Shown here: positions 1 through 7,682 of the stretch, piece after piece
Layout of the letters: each line of letters opens with the position of its first letter
How positions within the stretch are numbered: position 1 is the stretch's first letter
Source of the DNA: Microbacterium aurantiacum
Lineage (GTDB): Bacteria; Actinomycetota; Actinomycetes; Actinomycetales; Microbacteriaceae
Assembly (NCBI RefSeq): GCF_002872075.1
Contig: NZ_PGGU01000016.1
Coordinates: forward strand, 193,009 to 257,008
Reading direction: 5' to 3'
Length of the DNA: 64,000 bases
Program-made: the position numbers and the translations under genes
The notes under the pieces: generated by a model
What the model was told of the DNA's origin: nothing
What the model saw: the letters and a program-made list of their open reading frames with translations, nothing else
The model's database searches: none

Positions 1-692
1 GCCGCCGCCTCGGCGGCGCCGCGGCCCCAGCGGAACGGCGACACCGTCGGGTCGTCGCCGATCCAGAATCGCCACGGGAACGCGGCGGTCCCGGCGACGC
101 CGGCCACACCGACGCGCGGACCCGACGTCGGCTCCACCGGTCGCTCCCGCAGCCACAGCTGGGCGCGGGCTCCGTGCAGCTCGGTCCCGCCGATCGCATC
201 GATGCCGTCGTGCAGCGGATGCCGCAGTCCGACCGCCTGCCCGAGCCGCCCCGGTCCGCGCGCGAGGTCGCGCAGCGCCGTTCGGCTCAGTGGCGTGGCG
301 ACGCCACGGCGTCGCGCTGCGGCATCCGCTCCGAAGACCACCTCACCCGCGCGCAGCAGCACACCGCCCGCCTGCCCTTCCGGGCCGCAGACGACGTTGA
401 CGCAGGAGTGGATGCCGTGACTGAGGTACACGTACAGATGACCGGGCTCGCCCCACATCGTGGCGTTGCGTGCCGTGCGCCCCATCCGGGCATGCGAGCC
501 GGGGTCCGGCTCCGGACCGGTTCCGTGCCCGTGATAGGCCTCGGTCTCCGTGATCCGCAGCCGCACCTCTTCGGCGACTCCGACAATCGTCACGACGGTG
601 CGCAGCTCGCCGCCGAGCAACCGCGGCGCGACCTCGAGCGGGAGGCCGCTCAATTCGGCGCGGGTGGCGAGCCGAAGCGCACCGTCGCCCAT
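1..692 (-). CDS. DNA-3-methyladenine glycosylase, AAG/MPG family (3' part cut by window)
   Basis: This is a base-excision-repair glycosylase that removes alkylated or deaminated purines. The reading frame runs off the left edge, so about 230 residues are visible. The visible protein has the AAG-family signatures: ETEAYHG around residue 45, which contains the catalytic glutamate, then RMGRTARNATMWG, then LYVYLSHGIHSCVNVV, and GGVLLRAGEV. These match the family order and spacing known from human AAG and bacterial homologues. The ATG at 692 is the only good start and lies 34 bases after the stop of the upstream gene on the same strand. No clear Shine-Dalgarno sequence is visible, and the leader consists of 17-bp repeats. 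Translation may depend on the upstream gene. Product assignment is secure; the true C-terminus is not visible. Confidence 0.9.
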   Translation of the reverse strand, partial: MGDGALRLATRAELSGLPLEVAPRLLGGELRTVVTIVGVAEEVRLRITETEAYHGHGTGPEPDPGSHARMGRTARNATMWGEPGHLYVYLSHGIHSCVNVVCGPEGQAGGVLLRAGEVVFGADAAARRRGVATPLSRTALRDLARGPGRLGQAVGLRHPLHDGIDAIGGTELHGARAQLWLRERPVEPTSGPRVGVAGVAGTAAFPWRFWIGDDPTVSPFRWGRGAAEAA

Positions 693-738
693 CAGAACGC
701 GATGCCCATCAGAAGGAGGTACCCATCAGAACCGCGGC
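688..738. repeat. Three tandem 17-bp units with a conserved CCCATCAGAA core
   Basis: The decamer CCCATCAGAA occurs at 688-697, 705-714 and 722-731, exactly 17 bp apart, each followed by seven variable bases. The array spans the stop codon of the upstream gene, the intergenic gap and the start codon of the glycosylase gene. On the coding (minus) strand each unit carries TTCTGATGGG, so each offers an overlapping stop and start (TGATG). Confidence 0.85.
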
Positions 739-2603
739 GCCGTCTGGCACCAGGAAGGGTCGAATCCGGTGAGGGCGACGAGCTCCTTGCCCGAGGCGAG
801 GTCGATGAGGTGGGTCTCGAGGTTCCGCGGAAGCGGAAGCAGCATGTTGTCGTAGGGGTTGTCGACGAGCTCCGGCGCGATCACGACGGCGGCGTACTGC
901 CCGCTCGGCGAGGCGCACGCCTGCAGGATCGAGTCGTTGGATCCGACTTCGACGAGCGGTTCCGCCGCGCCCGCCTCATCCACCCGGATGATGGCCTGCC
1001 CCGTGGGCATCCCGACCTCGTCGCGGGCGACGACATGGCGCAGTGTTCCGCCGGGGAACGGGGTGATGGTCGTGGCCTTGCCGTAGTCGGGGTCGGATGC
1101 CGCGAGCGGCTGCTCCGAACCGTCGGCGAGGTTCAGCTCGACGACCGTTCCGTCGGTGCGCTCCACGATCGCCGTGTAGGTGCCGCGCGAGATCCCCTGG
1201 ATCGTCGCGGCCAGCCCGAGCGACTGCACACCCGCATCGCCGGAGTGGTCGACGAGGGCGAGCGCGCCGTCGAAGTCGATGAACAGCACGGCGGCACTGT
1301 CCGGCACGAACTGCCAGGAGAAGATGCTCGCCTCCTTGTCGCCGACCTCGACGATCTGCGGCTCGTCGTCGCCGTTCAGGGACTGCGTCACCAGCACGCT
1401 GGCGCGACCGGAGGTGTCGCTGAGCTCGCGGTCGGAGTAGCTGTAGCCGACGAGCCCGCCGCGTTCGGACACCTGGATCGCGCCGACGAAACCCTCACCC
1501 GGAAGCGGCAGTTCGCGCTGGTTCTCGCCCTTGCGGTCCATCACCAGCAGTCGGGAGGTGTCGTCCTCACCGTCGGCGACCGAGACGACGAGCTGCGTCG
1601 ACGTCGCCCGGAAGTCGTTGATGCGCTCATCGGAGAACACCGGCACCGCCTTCTCGCCCGAGAGGTCGGTGCGGAAGATCACATCCTGGTCCTTGCCGTT
1701 CGCGTCGCGCTGGAGCAGGTAGAGGCTGGATGCCGGGGTCGTGAACGTCGTCGTCAGATCGGCGCTCGGCCCGCCGCCGATCCCGATCGCGTCACTCACC
1801 GTCACCGTGTACTTCGTCGAGTCGTCCAGCGGAACCGTGAACCGGATGCCGACACCGCGGCCGGCGGCGTCGACGGTGAACGGCACGGCCGGCTCGACCG
1901 TCACCTGTGCGGGGTCGATGGCGGCGAGCGCCTGGTTCGCCGTGAGGATGACCCGGCTGCCGGAGGAGTCGATGGCCTCGGTCGCGTTGACCTGCGTGCC
2001 GGTCAACCGCGGCCCCTGCACGAGGCTCGCGAAGCCCAGGCCCGCGCCGACGAGCACCAGAACGCCGATGACGGCGGCGAGGGCGACCAGGAACCGGCGA
2101 TTGGGACGGGATGCGGATGCGGATGCGGATGCGGATGCGGATGCGGGAGCGGATGCAGGAGCGGACACCGGCGGCTCATAGACCGCATCCGGTCCGGGGG
2201 CCGGTGCCGCTGCCGCGGGCTCGACCGGAGTCCGTTCGGGCCAGACATCGTCACTTTGTCGGCTCAGATCACGAATGTCGGTCGAAACCTCGGCGTTTCG
2301 ACCGACGAGTGTACTTTCAGCCGACAAAGCGCCGGGGGCCGGGTCGGATGCCGCAACCGGAACTTCGGCAGGGGCATCGACCGGGACGTCGGGGCCGGAT
2401 GCCGCGGCGGGCCCGTCGAGGGCAGCAGCACTGGGGGTCGACATGCCAGATGTCGGAACTTCCGGCGCAATCGGTCCGACATCTGGCGTGTCGGGCCCCG
2501 AAGTGACATCGGATGCGGCCGCGTCCGCCGCAGCCGCCGCCTCGCGCGCAGCGCGCATCTCGGCGCGGGTCCGCGGGACGGGCCGCTCCTCGTCAGTACT
2601 CAT
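726..2603 (-). CDS. Membrane-anchored extracytoplasmic protein with Ig-like and beta-propeller-like regions
   Basis: The 625-residue protein has a disordered N-terminal part (1-170) rich in Ala, Pro, Ser and Asp, including an Ala-Ser repeat at about 150-165. One transmembrane helix follows (about 171-193) and then a large exterior domain. Residues about 197-290 look like an Ig-like domain of the SbsA type (VTVEPAVPFTVDAAG..., YTVTVSDAIGIGGG). The rest contains repeated strand patterns such as SRLLVMDRKGE and THLIDLASGKELVAL that resemble TolB/WD40-like propellers. The function is unknown. The start at 2603 is preferred because it overlaps the stop of the upstream gene by 11 bp and matches the normal N-terminus. 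The gene is at the distal end of the zinc-regulated operon, but nothing in the protein itself indicates metal binding. Confidence 0.7.
   Translation of the reverse strand: MSTDEERPVPRTRAEMRAAREAAAAADAAASDVTSGPDTPDVGPIAPEVPTSGMSTPSAAALDGPAAASGPDVPVDAPAEVPVAASDPAPGALSAESTLVGRNAEVSTDIRDLSRQSDDVWPERTPVEPAAAAPAPGPDAVYEPPVSAPASAPASASASASASASRPNRRFLVALAAVIGVLVLVGAGLGFASLVQGPRLTGTQVNATEAIDSSGSRVILTANQALAAIDPAQVTVEPAVPFTVDAAGRGVGIRFTVPLDDSTKYTVTVSDAIGIGGGPSADLTTTFTTPASSLYLLQRDANGKDQDVIFRTDLSGEKAVPVFSDERINDFRATSTQLVVSVADGEDDTSRLLVMDRKGENQRELPLPGEGFVGAIQVSERGGLVGYSYSDRELSDTSGRASVLVTQSLNGDDEPQIVEVGDKEASIFSWQFVPDSAAVLFIDFDGALALVDHSGDAGVQSLGLAATIQGISRGTYTAIVERTDGTVVELNLADGSEQPLAASDPDYGKATTITPFPGGTLRHVVARDEVGMPTGQAIIRVDEAGAAEPLVEVGSNDSILQACASPSGQYAAVVIAPELVDNPYDNMLLPLPRNLETHLIDLASGKELVALTGFDPSWCQTAPRF
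2109..2156. repeat. GGATGC hexanucleotide microsatellite inside a CDS
   Basis: Six perfect GGATGC units run from 2109 to 2144, followed by GGGAGC and another GGATGC. On the coding strand the units read as Ala-Ser codon pairs and form the linker just before the transmembrane helix. Because the unit is six bases, copy-number change keeps the frame and alters only linker length. Confidence 0.9.
2254..2329. repeat. Nested inverted repeat inside a CDS
   Basis: An inner perfect 12-bp inverted repeat (2277-2288 and 2295-2306, 6-base loop) lies inside an outer perfect 11-bp inverted repeat (2254-2264 and 2319-2329). The whole structure is in frame and encodes part of the disordered N-terminal region of the membrane-anchored protein. 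Confidence 0.85.
2445..2487. repeat. 13-bp perfect inverted repeat inside a CDS
   Basis: The arms GCCAGATGTCGGA (2445-2457) and its exact reverse complement (2475-2487) are separated by 17 bases. Like the nested dyad at 2254-2329 it carries a TGTCGG core and lies in the disordered part of the same protein. Confidence 0.8.
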
Positions 2604-3366
2604 ACGGGTCACCCGGCTCGTCGATCTCGACCACCGAGGTCGGCACGATGCGCAGCTCGCCGCCGTCATCCGCCTTCACCGTCCCGGTGACCTCCACCCA
2701 CTGCCCGGTCGCGTATGCCCCGGGGTCGGCGCTGACCGACACCGCGGCCGGCTGGGCGTCGATGACGCAGTGCGTGATCACCATGCGGGTGAGCTGCACC
2801 TCGTCGGAGTTGGAACCGGCCGGCGTCACGAAACCGGTGAGGGTGACGGATGCTCCGTCATACGCCTCCGGCCGGGTCGCCGTCGCGAACACGCTCGCCC
2901 ACTCCCCGACGCCGAACGTCGTGGTGTCGGCGACCCCGAGCGTGACGTCGTCCGCACCGGCGAACAGCGTGGTGGCCTCTCCGGCACGGGACATCGCGAG
3001 CTGGACCGAGAGCGAGGCGGGAGGAAGGAGAAGGGCTGCGGCGACGACTCCGGTCGCCACGACGCCGGCCGAGACGGCACCCGCACGGGCGAGGGTGCGA
3101 CGCGGAGCGCCCGCGGGAGCATCCGCACCGTGGTCGTGACCGTGATCGCCCTCGCTGCCGATGGGGAGCGTGCACGACCAGATCGCCCCGGCCAGCGTCA
3201 CGACCGCCGCCGTGCAGGCGAACCACACGGTCTCCGGGCTGATGTACAGCGTCAGCTGACCGGCGATGCCGAGCCCGAGGGTGACCACCGCGATGACGGC
3301 GGCGAGGCCGACCCCGAGCCAGCGGGCGGCGAGGGCCTGTGCGCGAGAAGGAGCGTGCTCAGACAA
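2593..3366 (-). CDS. YcgQ/TIGR03943-like membrane protein, partner of the upstream permease
   Basis: The 257-residue protein has two N-terminal membrane helices (about 17-37 and 47-67), a His/Asp-rich cytoplasmic-looking loop (DHGHDHG, about 74-80), a third helix (about 93-115) and an exterior C-terminal domain ending with VEITGT-like strands (VEVTGTVKADDGGELRIVPTS). This layout and its position next to a YcgR-type permease match the TIGR03943 (YcgQ) family, which I assign by resemblance. Translation begins at TTG (3366), 8 bp inside the end of the permease gene; no ATG or GTG fits the conserved N-terminus. The two proteins probably form one transport complex. The substrate is unknown; operon position suggests zinc or another divalent metal. 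Confidence 0.75.
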   Translation of the reverse strand: MSEHAPSRAQALAARWLGVGLAAVIAVVTLGLGIAGQLTLYISPETVWFACTAAVVTLAGAIWSCTLPIGSEGDHGHDHGADAPAGAPRRTLARAGAVSAGVVATGVVAAALLLPPASLSVQLAMSRAGEATTLFAGADDVTLGVADTTTFGVGEWASVFATATRPEAYDGASVTLTGFVTPAGSNSDEVQLTRMVITHCVIDAQPAAVSVSADPGAYATGQWVEVTGTVKADDGGELRIVPTSVVEIDEPGDPYEY

Positions 3367-4387
3367 AGACGTTCACCCCGATCCCGATCGCGAACGCCGC
3401 GAGCACGACCACCCCGACGATGCCGCCGAGGGTGCGGGCGGTGAAGGTGGTGCGCATCAGCGCGAGCATCTTGATGTCGACGAGAGGGCCCACCAGCAGG
3501 AAGGCGATGAGCGCTCCCGAGGAGAACGTCGAGGCGAACGACAACGCGAAGAACGCGTCGACGTTGGAGCAGATGGCGACGGTCATCGCCAGGACCATCA
3601 TCGCCACGATCGACAGCACCGGGTTCGAACCGATCGCGAGCAGGACGTCGCGCGGGATGAGCACCTGCACGGCTCCGGCCAGCGCCGACCCGATGACCAG
3701 GGCCGGCATGACCGCGCGCAGCTCGACGAGGAACTGCGTGAGGCTGCGCCGCACCGGCGTGCCGTGCTCGTGCGTCACCCGGTCGCAGGTGTCGATGAAG
3801 CGTTCGGTGAGGAGCGCGTTCGGCGAGGGGTGCCGGCTGTAGATCCATCCGATGAGGTTGGCGATGAGGTAGCCGCCGACGAGGCGGGCGACGAGGATGC
3901 CGCCGTCCCAGCCGAACGCCGCGTGCGTGGTGAGGATCACGATCGGGTTGACGATGGGCGCCGCGATCAGGAACGTCAGCGCCTCGGCGGGAGCGAGGCC
4001 GCGCATCATCAGGCCGCGGGCGAACGGCACGTTGCCGCACTCGCAGACCGGGATCAGCATCCCGAGCAGCGACAGCACGGCCCGGCGCGCCCACGCCCGC
4101 TTCGGCAGCCAGCGGTGGATGACGTCGGCCGGGAGCCATACCTGCACGACGATCGACAGGATGACCCCGAGGATCACGAACGGCAGGGCCTCGATGAGCA
4201 CGCTCAGCGCGAGCGTCAGGCCGTCCTGCGCCCGCGTCGGCAGCGAGACGGTGAACAGCCTCGGCAGGAAGCGGTCGATGAGGAACAGCACGAGCAGGAT
4301 GCCGGCACCGACTCCGGCGCCCACCCAGGCCGAACGCGGCGAGCGCGTCGTCTGGCGGGGGTGCCGTGACGGGGTGAGCACGCTCAC
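3359..4387 (-). CDS. Permease, YcgR/UPF0718/ArsP-like family
   Basis: The 342-residue integral membrane protein has eight or more hydrophobic helices arranged as two related halves. The family signature CECGNVPFARGL is in the first half and CSNVDAFFALSFAS in the second, each in a membrane segment, which is typical of the UPF0718 permease family that includes ArsP and YcgR. The GTG start at 4387 overlaps the zur stop (GTGA), so the two are translationally coupled. Being downstream of znuACB-zur and directly before a YcgQ-type partner suggests metal transport, perhaps efflux or redistribution, under Zur control. This substrate assignment is inference from neighbourhood. Confidence 0.8.
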   Translation of the reverse strand: MSVLTPSRHPRQTTRSPRSAWVGAGVGAGILLVLFLIDRFLPRLFTVSLPTRAQDGLTLALSVLIEALPFVILGVILSIVVQVWLPADVIHRWLPKRAWARRAVLSLLGMLIPVCECGNVPFARGLMMRGLAPAEALTFLIAAPIVNPIVILTTHAAFGWDGGILVARLVGGYLIANLIGWIYSRHPSPNALLTERFIDTCDRVTHEHGTPVRRSLTQFLVELRAVMPALVIGSALAGAVQVLIPRDVLLAIGSNPVLSIVAMMVLAMTVAICSNVDAFFALSFASTFSSGALIAFLLVGPLVDIKMLALMRTTFTARTLGGIVGVVVLAAFAIGIGVNVFV

Positions 4388-4800
4388 GCGATCGGCGCTC
4401 CCGCGGCGTCGCGCTTCTTCGCGCACGGCGTGCACAGGCCGAAGATGTCGACGACGTGCGCCGCATCCGTGAAGCCGTGCAGCGCGGCGGTGCGATGCGC
4501 CCACTGCTCGACGTCCTTCGCCTCGATCTCGACGGTCAGACCGCAGGATCGGCAGATGAGGTGATGGTGATGCTCCTGGGTGGAGCAGGCGCGGTACAGC
4601 GCCTCACCCTCGGGGCTCTGCAGCGAGTCAGCGTCTCCGGAGGCGGCGAGACCGGCCAGCGCACGGTAGACGGTGGCGAGGCCGATGCCGGTGTTCTCGC
4701 CGCGAAGCGTCGCGTGAAGGCTCTGCGCGGACACGAATCCGCGCGCGCCGGAGAGTGCTTCCCGCACTCGTTCACGCTGCCAGGTGTTCCGCTGAGCCAT
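4384..4800 (-). CDS. zur: Fur-family metalloregulator, probably the zinc uptake regulator Zur
   Basis: The 138-residue protein has the Fur layout: an N-terminal winged helix (about 8-70, with TGIGLATVYRALAGL as the recognition region), then the EHHHHLICRSCG metal-binding segment, then a second CxxC near the C-terminus (CTPC). The two CxxC motifs make the structural zinc site. It is the fourth gene of the znu operon and 44 bp after znuB, so it very likely represses this operon in response to zinc. Fur and Mur cannot be excluded by sequence alone, but the linked high-affinity zinc importer favours Zur. Confidence 0.88.
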   Translation of the reverse strand: MAQRNTWQRERVREALSGARGFVSAQSLHATLRGENTGIGLATVYRALAGLAASGDADSLQSPEGEALYRACSTQEHHHHLICRSCGLTVEIEAKDVEQWAHRTAALHGFTDAAHVVDIFGLCTPCAKKRDAAGAPIA

Positions 4801-4844
4801 ACCGAGAGTCTAAACGGCGTGGCTTGCGCGCGGCTGGGAGGCGT

Positions 4845-5705
4845 TCATGGCGCCACGCGGCGCACGCGCGCCCGCGCCCGGTGCACCAGCCAGCACACGG
4901 CGTAGATGAGGAACGACAGCGTCGTGATGTACGGGCTGACCGGAAGGGTGCCGGCGAGCGCGAGCAGGATGCCGCCGACGGCGGAGACGAAGCCGAACAG
5001 GGCGGCGAGCAGCGGCACCGCCACCGGACCCGAGGTCACCCGCATCGCGGCGGCAGCCGGGGTCACCAGCAGCGCGAGCACGAGCAGCGCGCCGATGATG
5101 TGCACGCTGACCGCGACGATGAGGCCGAGCAGCACCATGAAAGCGAGGCTCACGAAGCGGGTGGGCACTCCGCGCGCGGCGGCGGACTCGGGATCGAGAG
5201 AGTCGAAACGCAGCGGGTTCCACATCAGCAGCAGGCCCAGCAGCACGACGATGCTGATGCCGAGGAGCCAGCCGAGGTCGGGGTTCGAGACCGACACGAT
5301 CTGTCCGGTGAGCAGGCTGAATCGGTTCGCACTGCGGCCCTCGTAGAGCGAGAGGAACAGGATGCCGAGGCCCAGGCCGAACGGCATCAGCACGCCGACG
5401 ATCGAGTTGCGGTCCCTGGCCTTGGCTCCGAGGATGCCGATGAGGATCGCGGCCACGAGGGCTCCGCCGATCGAGCCGGCGACCACGCTGCCGCCGAACA
5501 GCAGCGCCGCGGCGGCGCCGGCGAACGAGAGTTCACTCACGCCGTGCACCGCGAAGGCGAGGTCGCGCTGCATCACGAAGACGCCGATGAGCCCGCCGAC
5601 GATGCCGAGCACGGCACCGGCCAGGATCGAGTTGGCGAGCAGCTCCACGAGGGCGCCGTAGTCCTGGAAGGAGAAGACGTCGCCCCAGTCGACGATGAGC
5701 CTCAT
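4845..5705 (-). CDS. znuB: Zinc/manganese ABC transporter permease
   Basis: The 286-residue protein has about eight membrane helices and belongs to the ABC-3 (ZnuB/MntB) family, shown by segments such as SELSFAGAAAALLFGGS and the C-terminal transmembrane block with LLVTPAAAAMRV. It forms the channel through which the metal released by ZnuA crosses the membrane, powered by ZnuC. The ATG at 5705 overlaps the znuC stop (ATGA); the long upstream extension of the open frame is a shadow of znuC. Confidence 0.9.
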   Translation of the reverse strand: MRLIVDWGDVFSFQDYGALVELLANSILAGAVLGIVGGLIGVFVMQRDLAFAVHGVSELSFAGAAAALLFGGSVVAGSIGGALVAAILIGILGAKARDRNSIVGVLMPFGLGLGILFLSLYEGRSANRFSLLTGQIVSVSNPDLGWLLGISIVVLLGLLLMWNPLRFDSLDPESAAARGVPTRFVSLAFMVLLGLIVAVSVHIIGALLVLALLVTPAAAAMRVTSGPVAVPLLAALFGFVSAVGGILLALAGTLPVSPYITTLSFLIYAVCWLVHRARARVRRVAP

Positions 5706-6538
5706 GCGATCTCCCCGTGCTCGTGGTGCGGCTCCGCATCCGGCACACCCACCACGACCAGCCGGTCGCCCGCGCGGAGCACGAAGACGGGGGTTCCGTA
5801 GAGGTCGGTGAGCACGCGGCTCTGCAGGACCTCCTCCGGAGTCCCGAACACGAAGCGCCCGCCGGCGATGTAGAGGATGCGGTCGACGCGGCCGAGGATC
5901 GGATTGACGTCGTGGGTCACGAACAGCACGGCGGCGCCGCGCTCGCGACGCTCCCGGTCGATGATGTCGGTGATGCCGCGCTGATTGGCGAGGTCGAGGT
6001 TCGACAGCGGCTCGTCGCACAGCAGCAGGCTCGGTGCGTCGGCGAGCGCCTGGCCGACGCGCAGGCGCTGCTGCTCACCGCCGGAGAGGAGCCCCACCGG
6101 ACGTTCGGCGTAGTGCGCTGCGCCGACTCCGTCGAGGAGGGCATCGACGCGCGCCCGATCGCCGCGATGAGGAACCGGGAACCCGAAGCGGGTGCCCTGC
6201 ACGCCGAGTGCGACGACATCACGTGCGCGCATGCTGGTGTCCGGAGCCATCGGCCGCTGCTGCGGGATGTAGCCGATCCGAGGATTACCCCGCTGAACCT
6301 TCTCGCCGCCGACGAGGATCCGGCCGGCGGAGAGCGGCTGCAGGCCGAGGATGCTGCGCAGCAGCGTGGTCTTGCCGGAACCGGACGGACCGAGCACCGC
6401 TATGAACTCGCCGGGCTCGACGGTCAGGTCGAGTCCCGCCCAGAGTTCGTGGTTTCCACGGTGGAGAGCGGCCCCGGTGATCTGGAGGATCGGTGCCGGT
6501 TCGGAGGTGCGAGCGCGCGCGTCAGCGCCGCCGCTCAC
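5702..6538 (-). CDS. znuC: Zinc/manganese ABC transporter ATP-binding protein
   Basis: This ATPase of about 278 residues has the Walker A motif GPSGSGKTT, the Q-loop IGYIPQQRP, the signature LLSGGEQQR, the Walker B LLLCDEP, and the switch histidine in VTHDV. It powers the importer with ZnuA and ZnuB. The GTG start at 6538 overlaps the znuA stop (GTGA) and reads VSGGADARARTSEPAP; the longer in-frame extension overlaps znuA and is unlikely. Confidence 0.9.
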   Translation of the reverse strand: MSGGADARARTSEPAPILQITGAALHRGNHELWAGLDLTVEPGEFIAVLGPSGSGKTTLLRSILGLQPLSAGRILVGGEKVQRGNPRIGYIPQQRPMAPDTSMRARDVVALGVQGTRFGFPVPHRGDRARVDALLDGVGAAHYAERPVGLLSGGEQQRLRVGQALADAPSLLLCDEPLSNLDLANQRGITDIIDRERRERGAAVLFVTHDVNPILGRVDRILYIAGGRFVFGTPEEVLQSRVLTDLYGTPVFVLRAGDRLVVVGVPDAEPHHEHGEIA

Positions 6539-7539
6539 GAGTGGAGTGCGTCGGCGAGGTTCTGGATCGCATCGCGCATCCACTCAGAGTACGACGATCC
6601 GTCCTCGAGAAGTTCACTGAAGGCGACGACCGGGATGCCGGCCGCTTCGGCCGCATCCTCGACGCGCTCGGTCTCCGAGCCGCCGGTCTGCGCGTTGGTG
6701 AGCAGCACCTTCGCCTGCCCGTTCTCGATCACGGCGAGCGCCTCGAGCAGTGTGGCGGGTGCGACGTCCGCGCCCTCCTCGACCGCTTCGGCGAAGCCGG
6801 CCGGGGTGACGTCGGTGAGGCCGGCCGCGGCGGCGATGTAGCCCGGAAGCGGTTCGGTGATGAAGACGGGTGCGCCGGCCGCCTCGGTCTTGAGCGCATC
6901 GAGGTCGGCCTCGAAGCCCTCCAGATCGGCGACGATCTTCGCGGCGGACGCAGCGAAGTCGGCCTTGCCCGCGGGGTCGAGCTCGGTCAGCTCATCGGCG
7001 ATCGCTCCGACGACATCGACCATCGTGTGCGGGTCGAACCAGACGTGCTCGTTGAACCCCTCGACGTGATCGTGACCCTCACCGGCGTGCTCTTCACCGG
7101 CATGCTCGTCCTCGGCGTGCTCTTCTTCGGCGTGCTCGTCCTCTGCGTGGGCGTCACCCTCGTGCGCGTCGGCCCCGGGGTACTCGTGCGAGTACTCGAC
7201 GGCCGTGACGACTTCGGGGTCCGCCCCGTCGAGGAGCTCCTCGATGAATGAGTCGTAGCCGCCACCGTTCTCGATCACGAGTTCGGCCTTCTGCACGGCG
7301 AGGCGATCGCGGGCGCTGGACTCGTAGGAGTGCGGGTCCTGCGTCGCCGACGAGATGATCGAGGTCACCTCGACGCGATCGCCGCCGATCTGCTCGGCGA
7401 GCGAGCCGTACACGTTCGTGCTCGCGACGACCTGGATCTTCCCGTCGTCCGATCCGCCCGCAGCCGGTGCGCTGGAGCATCCGGCGAGCGCGAAGGCGGC
7501 GACGGATACGAGGGTGAGGGCGACGACGGGCTTGTGCAT
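6535..7539 (-). CDS. znuA: Zinc ABC transporter substrate-binding lipoprotein
   Basis: The 334-residue protein has a lipoprotein signal peptide (lipobox LAGC, acylated Cys21) and the cluster A-I metal-binding fold, with the metal ligands expected near YESSARD, FNEHVWFDPHTM and the C-terminal domain. Between about 118 and 158 it carries a His/Glu/Asp-rich loop of repeated EHAEE/EHAGE units ending in GHDH, a feature typical of zinc-specific ZnuA proteins. It captures zinc outside the membrane and delivers it to ZnuB. It is the first gene of the operon and follows a Zur-like operator. Confidence 0.92.
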   Translation of the reverse strand: MHKPVVALTLVSVAAFALAGCSSAPAAGGSDDGKIQVVASTNVYGSLAEQIGGDRVEVTSIISSATQDPHSYESSARDRLAVQKAELVIENGGGYDSFIEELLDGADPEVVTAVEYSHEYPGADAHEGDAHAEDEHAEEEHAEDEHAGEEHAGEGHDHVEGFNEHVWFDPHTMVDVVGAIADELTELDPAGKADFAASAAKIVADLEGFEADLDALKTEAAGAPVFITEPLPGYIAAAAGLTDVTPAGFAEAVEEGADVAPATLLEALAVIENGQAKVLLTNAQTGGSETERVEDAAEAAGIPVVAFSELLEDGSSYSEWMRDAIQNLADALHS

Positions 7540-7556
7540 GTTCCCACTCTAAACAC

Positions 7557-7574
7557 TAATGAGAACCATTATCA
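7557..7574. promoter_or_regulatory. Zur-like operator upstream of znuA
   Basis: The AT-rich island TAATGAGAACCATTATCA contains the imperfect dyad TGAGAA-CCA-TTATCA. It is 18 bases upstream of the znuA start in an otherwise GC-rich region and resembles the Zur/Fur-type boxes known in actinobacteria. Zur repression of the whole znuACB-zur-permease operon is the simplest reading. Confidence 0.65.
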
Positions 7575-7608
7575 AACTGGCACAGGCCCCGGCATCATCC
7601 CCGGGTCC

Positions 7609-7667
7609 GGAGAAATCCCCGGGTCAGGAGGAATCGACGCGCATTCTCCTGAGCCGGGGATTTCCCC
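7609..7667. repeat. Palindromic element (family A, copy 1), probable terminator of the glucosidase gene
   Basis: The left arm (7611-7634, core AAATCCCCGGGTCAGGAG) pairs with the right arm (7643-7665, core CTCCTGAGCCGGGGATTT) across an 8-base loop, with about two mismatches and one bulge. It lies just after the leftward glucosidase gene and before the Zur box. A related element occurs at 13863-13930 and a half-copy in gnd. Confidence 0.75.
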
Positions 7668-7682
7668 TGCGCGGGATGCGGC

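Noticed and set aside
174-2690. Long open frames on the plus strand opposite real minus-strand genes (for example 174-2690 and 20528-22450)
   Set aside because: They are Arg/Gly/Asp-rich mirror frames common in GC-rich DNA; the opposite frame has real domains and codon bias.
7609-7667. CRISPR repeats at the palindromic elements
   Set aside because: There are no regularly spaced copies with variable spacers and no cas genes.
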